Positions 17,182 to 26,500 of a stretch of DNA of 64,000 bases are shown piece by piece (position 1 is the stretch's first letter; each line of letters starts with the position of its first letter). The DNA is from Anaerolineae bacterium (lineage in GTDB: Bacteria; Chloroflexota; Anaerolineae; Anaerolineales; Anaerolineaceae), in contig JABUFD010000001.1 of assembly GCA_013314735.1 (NCBI GenBank), forward strand, positions 124,001 through 188,000. Direction: 5' to 3'. A model generated the notes under the pieces. That model saw nothing but the letters and a program-made list of their open reading frames with translations, ran no database searches and was not told the origin of the DNA. The position numbers were made by a program, and so were the translations under genes.

Positions 17182-17473
17182 TGGAATTGGTAAATTTTGG
17201 TTAATGATTGTGTTCCATATTTGGAATCTGCGGGGAATTCGTTCCACTCCCGGTCAAAGGAACGAATTGATAAGCCGGATTCCTTTTTCACGCCGCCCTG
17301 TGTTTACCGAGGTTCCGGGTATTCTATTTGGGTGAGTGCCATTGGTATATGCGCATTTCTCCCGATGGGAACTGGATTTTCATTCTTTTCATCCGGGGAA
17401 AACGATTGCGGTTGGTGAGTTCAGGGATGCGCATCTTTTGTATAATCTAATCATTGTAGAGATGAGGTGGACG

Positions 17474-19642
17474 ATGGATGATAGCATCCAGGTGACAGAA
17501 CGAGTTGAACGGCTGCGGAAGCACGCATTATCGCGGCTCGATGAGGTGGCGCAGCCACGCCGTGAGATCCAATTGCTGGCTGCCCGTGGCTGGAGGGCAT
17601 CAGCCGGTGAGCCCTGGACGATCCTGCGCCGTGCACAAGAAAATGCCGCCATTCTGTGCGGGATGACCCCTGTGATTGACACGGATGAATGGATTGTTGG
17701 CAAAACTTGTTACCGCGCGTTGACCGGCGCGGAAGAGGCGGAACTGGATGCCTATCAACACAATACAGGGGCGTACCTGCCGGTTGTCGGTGGGCAGACG
17801 GCCCACATGGCGATCGACTTTGATCATTTGCTGCAAGTGGGCGTTGTTGGAATTCGGGAAGAAATCGAACAGTTTCGCACCACACTGAACCTGACCGACC
17901 CGCGACAGCAGGAACAGGATGCTTTCTACCGTGCATGCCTGATCAGTCTGGAGGCCCTGGTAACTGCTTCCCATCATTATGCCGCCCTGGCGATGGCGCA
18001 GGCACAAACTGCCTCCACATCGCAACGCCAGCAGGAATTGGAGCAGATTGCCGCGGTGTGCCGGCGGGTGCCGGAGTATCCAGCGGCCACCTTTCATGAA
18101 GCGATCCAATGCGCGCACTTTGTCACCTTCGCCCTGTGCTGCGCGCACCAGACTTTCCTGTTCCAATATGGGCACCCGGATCGGTATTTGCTTCCCTATT
18201 ACCGCAATGACGTCGCGCAGGGGACGATTACACCGGCGCAGGCACAGGAATGGGTCGACTGCCTGGCGGTGATGTTAACGGAATACACCCCGCAGCATCT
18301 GGCAGTGGGCTGGATGCTGGGCGGACGCGATGCGCAAGGGCGGGATGTGTGCAATGAATTGACCGAGCTGTTCCTGCGCTCTCTGCGGCATGTCCCCCTG
18401 GCGTACCCTTGCACCGGCCTGGCATGGACCAGTGACACGCCGCTGCCAATCCGTGAACTGGCTGCCGACCTGCTGGCGGGTGGGCTTTCCCATCCGGCAA
18501 TTTTTAATGATGCGGTCATCACCAAAGGTTTGATGGATCTTGGGCTGCCGTGGGAGGAAGCCTGCCTCTACCAGCAAAGCACGTGCGTGGAGATCACCCC
18601 CTGTGCTGCTTCCAATGTATATGTGGCCAGCCCGTACATCAATCTGCCGCAGTTGCTGCAGGACGTGCTGGGTGTACCGGGGCTTGGGGCAGAAGCACCT
18701 GCCAATCGCTGGGAACACCTGGACACATTCGAGGACTTGCTGGCTGCTTACCGGCAGCGGCTGACCCAGGCGATTGAGGCCGGGGTAATGGAACAGAATG
18801 CACTGCAAATGACCCGCCGTTATAACGGCGGCAAACCATTGCTCTCGTGCTTTGTGAATGATTGCCTGGCGCGCGGCAGGGATATTGACCACGGCGGTGC
18901 CCGTTATAACTGGATCGAGCCCTCTTTTGTCGGGCTGGCAAACCTGGTGGATGCGCTGCATGCTGTCCGGCAACTGGCGTACCAGAAAAAGTCGATCGGA
19001 CTGGCACAATTCAGCGAGATGTTGAAAGCCAATTATGCTGAATGTGAACCGCTGCGCTGCCAGATTGAATACCGGTTGGAGAAATACGGGAACGACATTG
19101 ACGCCGTTGATGACCTAGCGCAGATGGTTACCCATTGGGTGGCAGAGATCATCGGGCGTTACCGTAATTACCTGGACGGGCGCTTTGTATCGGGATTTTT
19201 CTGCTGGGTGATGCACGAACGCCTGGGACGCGAAACCGCGGCAACCGCTGATGGCCGCAAGGCCGGTTTCCCGTTGGGCGATGGTTCCGGCCCGGCGCAG
19301 GGCCGCGAACGGCAGGGGCCGACTGCCGCGATCCTCTCCACCACCAAGTGGGACCATAGTGCCCACATCGGTGGGATTGCCCTCAATTTAAAATTCATCC
19401 CGCCCCAACAGCGCGATGTTTTCCGCGCCCGTCTGGTGGACCTGATCGATACCTATATTGACCGCGGGGGTTTCGAGGTGCAGGTGAATGTGGTGGATCG
19501 CCAGAAGCTGGAAGCAGCCCGGGCGCATCCGCAGGAATACCAGGACCTGGTGGTGCGGATTGGCGGTTATAGCGATTACTTTGTGCGCCTGTCACCGGAG
19601 ATGCAGGATGAAGTGATCCTGCGCACAGAGCATGCCGCCTGA
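17474..19642 (+). CDS. Glycyl radical enzyme (pyruvate formate-lyase superfamily)
   Basis: A 722-residue glycyl radical enzyme. The catalytic Cys371 sits in STCVEITP; a CVE context places it with the eliminases and lyases (diol dehydratase, choline lyase, hydroxyproline dehydratase types), where the glutamate is a general base, rather than true PFL, which has a Cys-Cys pair. The C-terminal radical loop is VVRIGGYSDYF with Gly698 as the radical site, as in RVxGY motifs. The TCVEITPCAASN context was not recognised as a described class, so the substrate is unknown. The frame opens at 17336, but GAGGTGG before the ATG at 17474 supports this start. A TATAAT at 17441-17446 is a likely -10. A URO-D-fold gene follows after 13 nt. 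No radical-SAM activase was seen in the window. Confidence 0.9.
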   Translation: MDDSIQVTERVERLRKHALSRLDEVAQPRREIQLLAARGWRASAGEPWTILRRAQENAAILCGMTPVIDTDEWIVGKTCYRALTGAEEAELDAYQHNTGAYLPVVGGQTAHMAIDFDHLLQVGVVGIREEIEQFRTTLNLTDPRQQEQDAFYRACLISLEALVTASHHYAALAMAQAQTASTSQRQQELEQIAAVCRRVPEYPAATFHEAIQCAHFVTFALCCAHQTFLFQYGHPDRYLLPYYRNDVAQGTITPAQAQEWVDCLAVMLTEYTPQHLAVGWMLGGRDAQGRDVCNELTELFLRSLRHVPLAYPCTGLAWTSDTPLPIRELAADLLAGGLSHPAIFNDAVITKGLMDLGLPWEEACLYQQSTCVEITPCAASNVYVASPYINLPQLLQDVLGVPGLGAEAPANRWEHLDTFEDLLAAYRQRLTQAIEAGVMEQNALQMTRRYNGGKPLLSCFVNDCLARGRDIDHGGARYNWIEPSFVGLANLVDALHAVRQLAYQKKSIGLAQFSEMLKANYAECEPLRCQIEYRLEKYGNDIDAVDDLAQMVTHWVAEIIGRYRNYLDGRFVSGFFCWVMHERLGRETAATADGRKAGFPLGDGSGPAQGRERQGPTAAILSTTKWDHSAHIGGIALNLKFIPPQQRDVFRARLVDLIDTYIDRGGFEVQVNVVDRQKLEAARAHPQEYQDLVVRIGGYSDYFVRLSPEMQDEVILRTEHAA

Positions 19643-19655
19643 CGGTGGCCCCACG

Positions 19656-20774
19656 ATGAATTATCGGGAGCGTTTCGCCGCAACCATCCAACACCACCCG
19701 GTTGACCGGGTACCATTTGACCTTGCCGGTACCTCGCTGACCGGGATTGAGCACACGGAAACCACGGAAAAATTGCAACAACTGCTGGAACTGGATGGGC
19801 AAACACCTGCGTGGTACACAAAATTTGATGACCGCATTCTGCAAATTTTTGATATTGATTTTCGGCGGGTGGGCGATATCCTCAGCCCGGCCAGTTCGCT
19901 GGCACGTCCGGTCAGGGATGGGCGCTACACTGATTGTTGGGGAATTACCTACCAATATACCGGGTTATACTGGGATATCGTCAATCCACCGCTAAAAAAT
20001 GCCACTTGTGAAGATTTGGATGCCTATCCCTGGCCCCAGGCGGCAGACATTGACCGGCGGCAGATTGCCCTGTACCGTGAACAGGCCAAACACCTGTATC
20101 ATGAAACAGATTATGTGGTGGTAGGGGAGCATCCGGTGTTTGGTGTGTTTGAGTTGGGGTGCTGGATGTGTGGGTTTGATGCCTTCCTGCTGCGGATGGC
20201 ACAGGATCCGGGCTTCGTGCATGCCTTTTTTCGCAAGGTGCTGGCCTACCAGGTAGAAGTGATAGAGCTGTATTACGGTGCGATCGGTCCGTATCTTCAT
20301 CTGACCACCAGCGGGGACGATTTCGGGATGCAGAACCGTCCGTTTGTTTCCCCGGCCATGTTCCGGGAGATGATCAAATCTTACTACACGGAGCGAATCC
20401 GCCGTACGCGGCAGTTCACAGACGCGGTCTATTTTCACCATACCTGTGGGGCGGTCTTCCCCCTGATCCCTGACCTGGTGGACGCGGGGGTACAGATTTT
20501 GAACCCGATTCAACCCGGTGCGCGAGAAATGGAACCGGAAACGTTAAAAGCCAATTTTGGCAGTCAGCTGACCTTTTGGGGTGGGATTGATACCCAACAC
20601 CTCCTGCCGGAAGGTTCACCCGCAGATGTGCACGCAGGTGTGCAGCACGTGCTGGATGTGATGGCACACAACGGCGGGTATGTGCTGGCACCCGCGCATA
20701 ACCTGCAGCCAGACGTGCCGGCGGAAAATATCGCGGCGCTGTATGCAGCCGGCCGTGACTATTTTGCCGGGTAA
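19656..20774 (+). CDS. Uroporphyrinogen decarboxylase-fold protein (corrinoid methyltransferase-like)
   Basis: A 372-residue URO-D superfamily protein. Members are either haem-pathway decarboxylases or zinc methyltransferases moving methyl groups between corrinoid proteins and thiols (MtaA, MtbA, CmuA types). The N-terminus YRERFAATIQHHPVDRVPFDL is typical of the methyltransferase-like branch. HHTCGAVFPLIPDLVDAGV gives a His-x-Cys pair expected for zinc, and LTFWGGIDTQHLLPEGSPADV with the C-terminal GGYVLAPAHNLQPDVP is the conserved barrel end. It is 13 nt after the glycyl radical enzyme gene, so the two are almost certainly co-expressed. A methyl-group or C1 step coupled to a radical lyase is plausible but unproven. 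It converges on the FAD oxidoreductase gene. Confidence 0.85.
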   Translation: MNYRERFAATIQHHPVDRVPFDLAGTSLTGIEHTETTEKLQQLLELDGQTPAWYTKFDDRILQIFDIDFRRVGDILSPASSLARPVRDGRYTDCWGITYQYTGLYWDIVNPPLKNATCEDLDAYPWPQAADIDRRQIALYREQAKHLYHETDYVVVGEHPVFGVFELGCWMCGFDAFLLRMAQDPGFVHAFFRKVLAYQVEVIELYYGAIGPYLHLTTSGDDFGMQNRPFVSPAMFREMIKSYYTERIRRTRQFTDAVYFHHTCGAVFPLIPDLVDAGVQILNPIQPGAREMEPETLKANFGSQLTFWGGIDTQHLLPEGSPADVHAGVQHVLDVMAHNGGYVLAPAHNLQPDVPAENIAALYAAGRDYFAG

Positions 20775-20801
20775 TTGGTCGGTTGATCGATTGTAGTTTG
20801 A

Positions 20802-22376
20802 TCAGTCTTTCAGACTGTCGAGTGCCTCCTGCGGCCATTCGGTGGCTACCCCGCTGCGGTGCAGTTCCGCCTGGAAGGCTTTGAATTGTACCAGATCGGA
20901 ATGCACCCGGGCAGGTGTTAAACCGTTGGCGCAGCACCAGGCAGCCAACCGCCCGGCGGCTTCGCCGATGGACCATTCCACCGGCTGCAGGCGGTAAGCA
21001 CCATTGCTGAGGTGGGTGGTGTTGATGTTCTTGCAGGCGGCGACCAGGTTATCACATGCCGCGGGAATCATTGCACCGAGTGGGATCTGGAAGGGGAGCG
21101 TGGGGGCGTACATACTGGTATCATCGCCCACGGCGGGGTGCAGGTCCATTGCGTACCAGCCAATCCCGACCGAATCCGGGAAGGCGGCCTGGTCTTTGCC
21201 GGGGTTGGTTTCCCGCAGGATGTCCTGGGCGGTGATACGGCGCAATCCTTTGATGCGGCGCGATTCCCGCCAGTAGGGCGCCATCGAGAGCCCGTCGGAT
21301 GTTCCCAATGCTTCCGGCAGCAGGCGCAGTTCTGGGTATCCGAAGCCGCCTTCATCGCGCGGGGCTTCAGTTTGCAGCCAGTACAGGAAACCCAATGAGA
21401 GGCGTTTTGCTTCTTCGAGAATTTGCTGCTGGCGTGCAGGGGGCTGGTCGATCGGGCTGGCCCAATGATAGTCATTGCCATGCCAGTTGATCAGGGCAAT
21501 ATCATTCCGTCCGCTGTTGGGCGCCAATAATTCGGCATCGAACACGCGCCGGTAGGTCCAGAATGGCAGCGGGCTTTGTGGGGTGGCTTTGAAAAAATGG
21601 AAGGGCCGCGGGTTGCCTTCCCGATCGAACAAGGTCAGGCTGTAGGGCTGGCGCTCACGAAATTCTTCATATTCGCGCGGTTTTTCGATGGTATGGTTCT
21701 CACCCGGGCAGAATTCAACCAGGAAACAATAGGTGAAGCTCTGAATCCGTTCCGGATGCGGGCCATCCGGGCTGGCATCGACCTCTCCGGTGTCATCCCG
21801 GGCTTCAGCGCCGGTGGTATAAGGCAGCCCTGCCAGCGGAAGCAGGTCGCCGGTATCGGTTGCATCGAGGAAATAGCGTGCCCGTATTTCGATAGGCGCG
21901 CCGGCTTGATCCAGGCGGACAGCTTCCAGGTGATCGGGGCTGCCAGTACAGGAAACCGGTTGGGCATTCAGCAGAATCTCGATCTGTCCGCTGTTGATAT
22001 AGGGTTGCAACATGCCCTGCAGCACTTCCAGCCCGACTTTTGGTTCAAAACACAGGCTGCTGACCCAGCCATTCCCCGGGTTCAACGGGGCACCATCCGG
22101 CATGACATCTGGCGCCTGGTAACGGTCCTGGTAATAGCGGCGGATTTGTGCGCGGAAATCGGCATAATTGCGGGTGGGTGCCACCTGTTCGATCAGGCGG
22201 TTCTCATCCAACGGGGCGACTGCCTGGCTTGTCACCTGTCCGCCAATCCAGGCACAGGCTTCGGTCAGGATCACACGGGCATCGGATTGGGCCGCGGCCA
22301 GTGCTGCGGCCACACCGCCCAGGCTTCCGCCGATCACAGCCACATCACATTTGAGAGTTCTGTTGATTTGGGTCAT
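20802..22376 (-). CDS. FAD-dependent oxidoreductase
   Basis: A 524-residue flavoprotein. The N-terminus CDVAVIGGSLGGVAAALAAAQ is a dinucleotide-binding GxGxxG fold, followed by ILTEACAWIGGQVTSQAVAP, and further on YFLDATDTGDLLPLAG, typical of the 'FAD-dependent oxidoreductase' family that includes many glycan- and carboxylate-acting proteins. The C-terminus DNLVAACKNINTTHLSNGAYRLQPVEWSIGEAAG is the conserved second FAD contact region. The substrate is unknown. The open frame extends to 22616, but the ATG at 22374-22376 has AGGAG 5 nt before it. It faces the glycyl radical enzyme pair and could share its pathway, though the opposite strand means separate regulation. Confidence 0.87.
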   Translation of the reverse strand: MTQINRTLKCDVAVIGGSLGGVAAALAAAQSDARVILTEACAWIGGQVTSQAVAPLDENRLIEQVAPTRNYADFRAQIRRYYQDRYQAPDVMPDGAPLNPGNGWVSSLCFEPKVGLEVLQGMLQPYINSGQIEILLNAQPVSCTGSPDHLEAVRLDQAGAPIEIRARYFLDATDTGDLLPLAGLPYTTGAEARDDTGEVDASPDGPHPERIQSFTYCFLVEFCPGENHTIEKPREYEEFRERQPYSLTLFDREGNPRPFHFFKATPQSPLPFWTYRRVFDAELLAPNSGRNDIALINWHGNDYHWASPIDQPPARQQQILEEAKRLSLGFLYWLQTEAPRDEGGFGYPELRLLPEALGTSDGLSMAPYWRESRRIKGLRRITAQDILRETNPGKDQAAFPDSVGIGWYAMDLHPAVGDDTSMYAPTLPFQIPLGAMIPAACDNLVAACKNINTTHLSNGAYRLQPVEWSIGEAAGRLAAWCCANGLTPARVHSDLVQFKAFQAELHRSGVATEWPQEALDSLKD

Positions 22377-22548
22377 CGCTGCTCCTGTTGCTTGTTCCAT
22401 CATTACGCTACCCTGATTATAAATGGATTTTCCCGCCCCGCGAGGAAGCCCTGGCCCGGACAGGATTTCCTTTCTGTTGCTTGTTTCAGTATAATTGGGG
22501 CTGAACCAATTGGCATGGCAATAACGAAATTGCCCTAAGGAGTTTTCG

Positions 22549-24060
22549 ATGAAGCATTTGAAACAATGGGGTCCAAAAATTCTCACCGTGGCAGCAGTGC
22601 TGGCGCTGGTGTTCATGCTGGGGCGTGCGGCCTGGATGTTCCTGAATTACAACCGGATCATGATCGGGTTCCCATACAATGTCGATTATGGCGAAGGGCC
22701 GATCCTGGATCAGGTGATGCGGCTGTCCCGTTTCGAGACCATTTATCCTGAGATTATCTCCCGGATGCCCTATATCATCGGCAACTACCCGCCCATGTAT
22801 CAGCTGGTGCAGGTGCCATTTGCCTGGCTGTTTGGTCCGGCTTTCTGGTATGGTCGGGTGATCAACCTGGTCAGCCTGCTGGCGACAGCATATTTTATCG
22901 GTGCCAGCCTGCACAGTATCACCAAAGATACGGTGGCTGCCGTTGCTGGCGGCGCCATGCTGCTGGTGATGCCGTACATACTCAAATGGAGCGGGTTTGT
23001 GCGGGTTGATTCCTTGGCGTTGGGTTTCAGTTGGGCTGCCCTGTATTGCATCATCCGCAAACCGGATGACCGCAAAGCCTTGATCCTGACCGCGGCATTT
23101 CTCACCGCGGCGATCTTCACCCGCCAGTCGTACGGGCTTGCCGCGCCATTCGCGGCGTTCATCTGGCTGCTGAGCCACAAACCGCGCAAGCGCGCCTTTG
23201 AATTGGCGATGTGGACCGTCATTTTTTCGATCGCCTTCTTTACATTGATTTACTTGCTGAGCGGCGGGGGGTTCTTCTTTAACATCGTGACCGCCAATGT
23301 CAACCCATTCTTCTGGGGAACGGTAATGAACTACTGGCGGGAGATCCGTGAGCACATGGGTTACCTGGTGGCCTCCAGTATCCTGTTCGCGTTGGGCGGG
23401 GTGTGGTTGAAACAGAAAGCATGGTGGGTGGCAGCGCCGTACCTGCTGGCGGCAACCCTTTCAGGGATCACGATCGGGAAAGACGGCTCCAATGTCAATT
23501 ACCTGTATGAACTGGCGGCGGCCCTGGCATTCATGGCCGGGGCGGTACTGGCCCTCCCCGGTCCCGCCTGGAAGGGGACGAAATGGGTTGGCCAACGCTG
23601 GTGGCTGAAAGCTGTGTTGGTAATTCTGCTGGCACTGCAAGTGAATGCGATCTATCCCTGGGCACGGGACCATCATTCGCGCTGGGAACTGGAACGGGTG
23701 GCGAACGAAAAAGAGGATATTGCCCGTATGGTGGAATTGGCGCGTTCCGCACAAAACCCTGTATTGGCGGATGAATTCATGGGGCTGGTGGTGTTGGGCG
23801 GTAAACCGCTGGTGTTTCAACCATTTGAATACAAGCAGCTGGCTATCGCGAGTGTATGGGATCAACGCAATTTCATCGACGATATTTTCGACAAAAAATT
23901 TGATTACATCTTCCTGTTTGATCCCCCCACCTGGGATTCCGAGGGCGCGCGCTGGACGCAGCTCCAGCTGGATGCGATCCAGGGAAATTACCGCGAAATT
24001 GAACGCCTGGCGAACACGCGCATCCTGGTGCCAAGGGACCCAATTGATTTTGGTTCCTGA
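22549..24060 (+). CDS. Polytopic membrane protein, GT-C glycosyltransferase-like
   Basis: A 503-residue protein with about ten hydrophobic segments through residue 380 and a soluble C-terminal tail. After the first helix comes NVDYGEGPILDQVMRLS, an acidic first-loop motif seen in GT-C lipid-linked-sugar glycosyltransferases of the dolichol-phosphate-mannose/ArnT kind. Then YPPMYQLVQVPFAWLFG is like the usual second extracytoplasmic loop. It is therefore probably a transferase moving a sugar from a polyprenyl carrier at the membrane, but no donor or acceptor is evident. AAGGAG lies before the ATG. A TATAAT at 22490-22495 is a likely -10. It is not clearly linked to the following transporter genes. 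Confidence 0.7.
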   Translation: MKHLKQWGPKILTVAAVLALVFMLGRAAWMFLNYNRIMIGFPYNVDYGEGPILDQVMRLSRFETIYPEIISRMPYIIGNYPPMYQLVQVPFAWLFGPAFWYGRVINLVSLLATAYFIGASLHSITKDTVAAVAGGAMLLVMPYILKWSGFVRVDSLALGFSWAALYCIIRKPDDRKALILTAAFLTAAIFTRQSYGLAAPFAAFIWLLSHKPRKRAFELAMWTVIFSIAFFTLIYLLSGGGFFFNIVTANVNPFFWGTVMNYWREIREHMGYLVASSILFALGGVWLKQKAWWVAAPYLLAATLSGITIGKDGSNVNYLYELAAALAFMAGAVLALPGPAWKGTKWVGQRWWLKAVLVILLALQVNAIYPWARDHHSRWELERVANEKEDIARMVELARSAQNPVLADEFMGLVVLGGKPLVFQPFEYKQLAIASVWDQRNFIDDIFDKKFDYIFLFDPPTWDSEGARWTQLQLDAIQGNYREIERLANTRILVPRDPIDFGS

Positions 24061-24190
24061 ATGGGGATGGCTGGATTGCTTTGGAAAGGTGAAAGGAGAA
24101 CGTTCGCCTAGAAGTGTGGTTTGCGTATCAATATAGTAGAAAACCTTTAAATAAATGCGAGCATTCTCACAGAAATCAATCGGTTGGCGC

Positions 24191-24219
24191 TTGACAAGAA
24201 GTTTCATAGGGGATACTAT
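24191..24219 (+). promoter_or_regulatory. Promoter of the peptide-type ABC transporter operon
   Basis: TTGACA at 24191-24196 and TACTAT at 24214-24219 are separated by 17 bases. A TTGGGCA/TGCCCAA dyad follows at 24240-24255 in the leader, and AGGAGG precedes the ATG at 24296. Confidence 0.65.
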
Positions 24220-24239
24220 TAGTACAACACCATAGTTCT

Positions 24240-24255
24240 TTGGGCATCTGCCCAA
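24240..24255 (+). promoter_or_regulatory. Palindrome in the leader of the ABC transporter operon
   Basis: TTGGGCATCTGCCCAA has 7-base arms around two bases. It lies about 15 bases after the predicted transcription start, so it could be an operator or a stabilising 5' hairpin. Confidence 0.4.
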
Positions 24256-24295
24256 TTGTCAATCTCTATTTTCACCATTTAGGAGGAATATTTAG

Positions 24296-26413
24296 ATGTC
24301 TAGTTCAAAGAAGATCGATCGCCGAAGCTTCTTGCGCCTCTCCGCGTTGACGGTGGGCGGAATGGCTTTGGCCAGCTGCGCCAAGCCGGCCGAAGAGACT
24401 GAAGTCCCAGTCGAAGAGGAAGTGGTAGAAGAAGCAGCTGAAGCAACCGCGACGCCGCGTGTTGTGGCTGATCCGACCGCCACCACCGTTGCCCAGGTAG
24501 CCGCTGCGAATGAAGCGCCTGCCCTGGCAGAGATGGTTGCCGCCGGCACCCTGCCCCCCCTCGCGGAACGCCTTCCCGAGGTTCCCCTGACCCTCAGCCC
24601 CGTGAATGCCATTGGTAAATACGGTGGCCGCTTCAAGATGGCCCACTGGTGGCATCAGGGTGGTGCCGCTGCCGGTATGTATGGTCACTCCCCGCTGCGT
24701 TGGGTGGATGACGGTCTCGGTGTCGCTGCCGGCCATTGCGAATCATGGTCTGCCAACGCGGATAACACCGTGTGGACCCTGAACTTCCGCAAAGGCATGA
24801 AATGGTCTGATGGCTCTCCTGTCACCACCGCTGACGTGCTCTATTGGTGGAACGATATGTGCCTGGATCCCGATCATTCGGCCCAGGTTCCCTCAGAATT
24901 CCCCGCCATCGGCGGCGTTCTGCCCGTTTTCACTGCTGTGGATGACTATACCCTGACCATCACTTTCCCGAAACCTGCCCCGTTAACCGCCAAACGCCTG
25001 GCAATGTGGGCCAATGGTATGACCGGCTACAACTGGATTCACCCGGCCGAATATGCCAAGAAATTTAACCCGAAGTACAATTCCGAATATACGGATTACA
25101 CCGAGCATGACCGGATGATCGACTATCGCATCAATCCCGAATGCCCGACCATCGATGCCTGGATGCTCAAGGAGTACAAGGAAGGCGAGTTCTCTACCTG
25201 GGAACGCAACCCGTACTACTATGCCGTGGACACCGAAGGCAACCAGCTTCCGTATGTGGATGGGATGGATATCAAAGCCTCCCCCGATGCCCAGTTCTTC
25301 CTCCTGCAGGTCATGCAGGGCTCCGTTTCCTGGGAAGTTTACACCTACCAACTCACCCTGGGTGATGTGGCGACCCTCAAGGAATCGGAAGCAGCCGGCA
25401 ATTACGAGATCCGCTTCTGGGATACCGGCTCTGGTACTGGCATGATGTATTTCTGGAACCATGACATTCAGGATCCGAAACTGCGCGAGCTGTATCGCAA
25501 TCCGAAGTTCAAGGGTGCCATGTCACATGCCATTGACCGCGAATCGATCAAGCGCATTGTGTACTATGATACCGGTACCCCCACCACCGGCACGATGAGC
25601 CCGAAGGCCTTCGAATTCAACTTCAACGCTGAAGCCCAGGAACATTATGAGAAATTCCGCACCATGTATGTGGCTTATGATCCTGAAAAAGCCAAGGCTA
25701 TGCTGGATGAAATTGGCATGACCGTTGGCGCAGACGGATTCCGCACCTTCCCTGATGGCTCCGAATTCATTCTGCGTGTCGATATCGGCGCGGATGCTGC
25801 TGGCGAATCCATCAAAGTGTTGGAGATTACCCAGAAGAACTGGCAGGACATTGGCCTGAATGTGATCATCAACCAGATCCCGCCCGCTGAATTTGGTCCT
25901 GCCTGGCGTGCCGGTCAGCTCCAGTTCCGCACCGCGTGGGAAGTGGGCGATGGCCCCGACCACCTGCTGTACCCGTCCTGGGTTGTGCCGGATGAATCAG
26001 AACGCTGGGCACCGCTGGTTGGTGCATTGCGCCTGAATGCCGGTACCGACAAGGAAGGCACCGAGCTGGACAAGAGCCCGTGGGATCGTACTCCCGCCCG
26101 CTATGACGTCAGTGATCCGGAATATGCCGAGACCAATATGCCCACCCTGCATGCTCTCTACGATGAAGCCATCTTCGAACCGGATGAGATGAAGCGTATG
26201 GAACTGGTGTGGCAGATGAATGATATCCACATGACCGACGGCCCATTCTTCCTGGGTACCGTGGGTAACACCCCCCGCATCATTGTCGTGAGCAAGGACC
26301 TCGAAAACGTCCCGACCCGCGATCAGTTGAAGATGGGCGGCTTCTGCAACCCGTGGATCATCCCGTACCCCGCCATTGTAAATCCCGAGACATTCTCCTT
26401 CAAGAACGTCTAA
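24296..26413 (+). CDS. ABC transporter substrate-binding protein, peptide/nickel type (SBP family 5), Tat lipoprotein
   Basis: A 705-residue solute-binding lipoprotein. The N-terminus DRRSFLRLSALTVGGMALASC combines a twin-arginine motif (RRSFLRL) with a lipobox (LASC), so it should be exported folded by Tat and lipid-anchored. An acidic, Ala-rich linker follows (about 35-75). The mature part shows the SBP_bac_5 pattern: WTLNFRKGMKWSDGSPVTTADVLYWWND, YTLTITFPKPAPL, and FKGAMSHAIDRESIKRIVYY. It captures peptides, oligosaccharides or similar solutes for the permease-ATPase set that follows. AGGAGG precedes the ATG. A hairpin with T-run separates it from the permease genes. Confidence 0.95.
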   Translation: MSSSKKIDRRSFLRLSALTVGGMALASCAKPAEETEVPVEEEVVEEAAEATATPRVVADPTATTVAQVAAANEAPALAEMVAAGTLPPLAERLPEVPLTLSPVNAIGKYGGRFKMAHWWHQGGAAAGMYGHSPLRWVDDGLGVAAGHCESWSANADNTVWTLNFRKGMKWSDGSPVTTADVLYWWNDMCLDPDHSAQVPSEFPAIGGVLPVFTAVDDYTLTITFPKPAPLTAKRLAMWANGMTGYNWIHPAEYAKKFNPKYNSEYTDYTEHDRMIDYRINPECPTIDAWMLKEYKEGEFSTWERNPYYYAVDTEGNQLPYVDGMDIKASPDAQFFLLQVMQGSVSWEVYTYQLTLGDVATLKESEAAGNYEIRFWDTGSGTGMMYFWNHDIQDPKLRELYRNPKFKGAMSHAIDRESIKRIVYYDTGTPTTGTMSPKAFEFNFNAEAQEHYEKFRTMYVAYDPEKAKAMLDEIGMTVGADGFRTFPDGSEFILRVDIGADAAGESIKVLEITQKNWQDIGLNVIINQIPPAEFGPAWRAGQLQFRTAWEVGDGPDHLLYPSWVVPDESERWAPLVGALRLNAGTDKEGTELDKSPWDRTPARYDVSDPEYAETNMPTLHALYDEAIFEPDEMKRMELVWQMNDIHMTDGPFFLGTVGNTPRIIVVSKDLENVPTRDQLKMGGFCNPWIIPYPAIVNPETFSFKNV

Positions 26414-26429
26414 CCCCGGGACGATGAAA

Positions 26430-26463
26430 AAAGAGGAGGAGAGGAAAACCCTCTCCTCCTTTT
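26430..26463 (+). terminator. Intra-operon hairpin between binding-protein and permease genes
   Basis: AGGAGGAGAGG (26434-26444) pairs with CCTCTCCTCCT (26450-26460) over a five-base loop and is followed by TTTT. As in other binding-protein transport operons, it probably lets some transcripts end, or protects the 3' end, so that binding protein is made in excess. Confidence 0.75.
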
Positions 26464-26500
26464 CAAATTTGGCGCAGGTGTTTAGGAGAAAGGAACAGCC

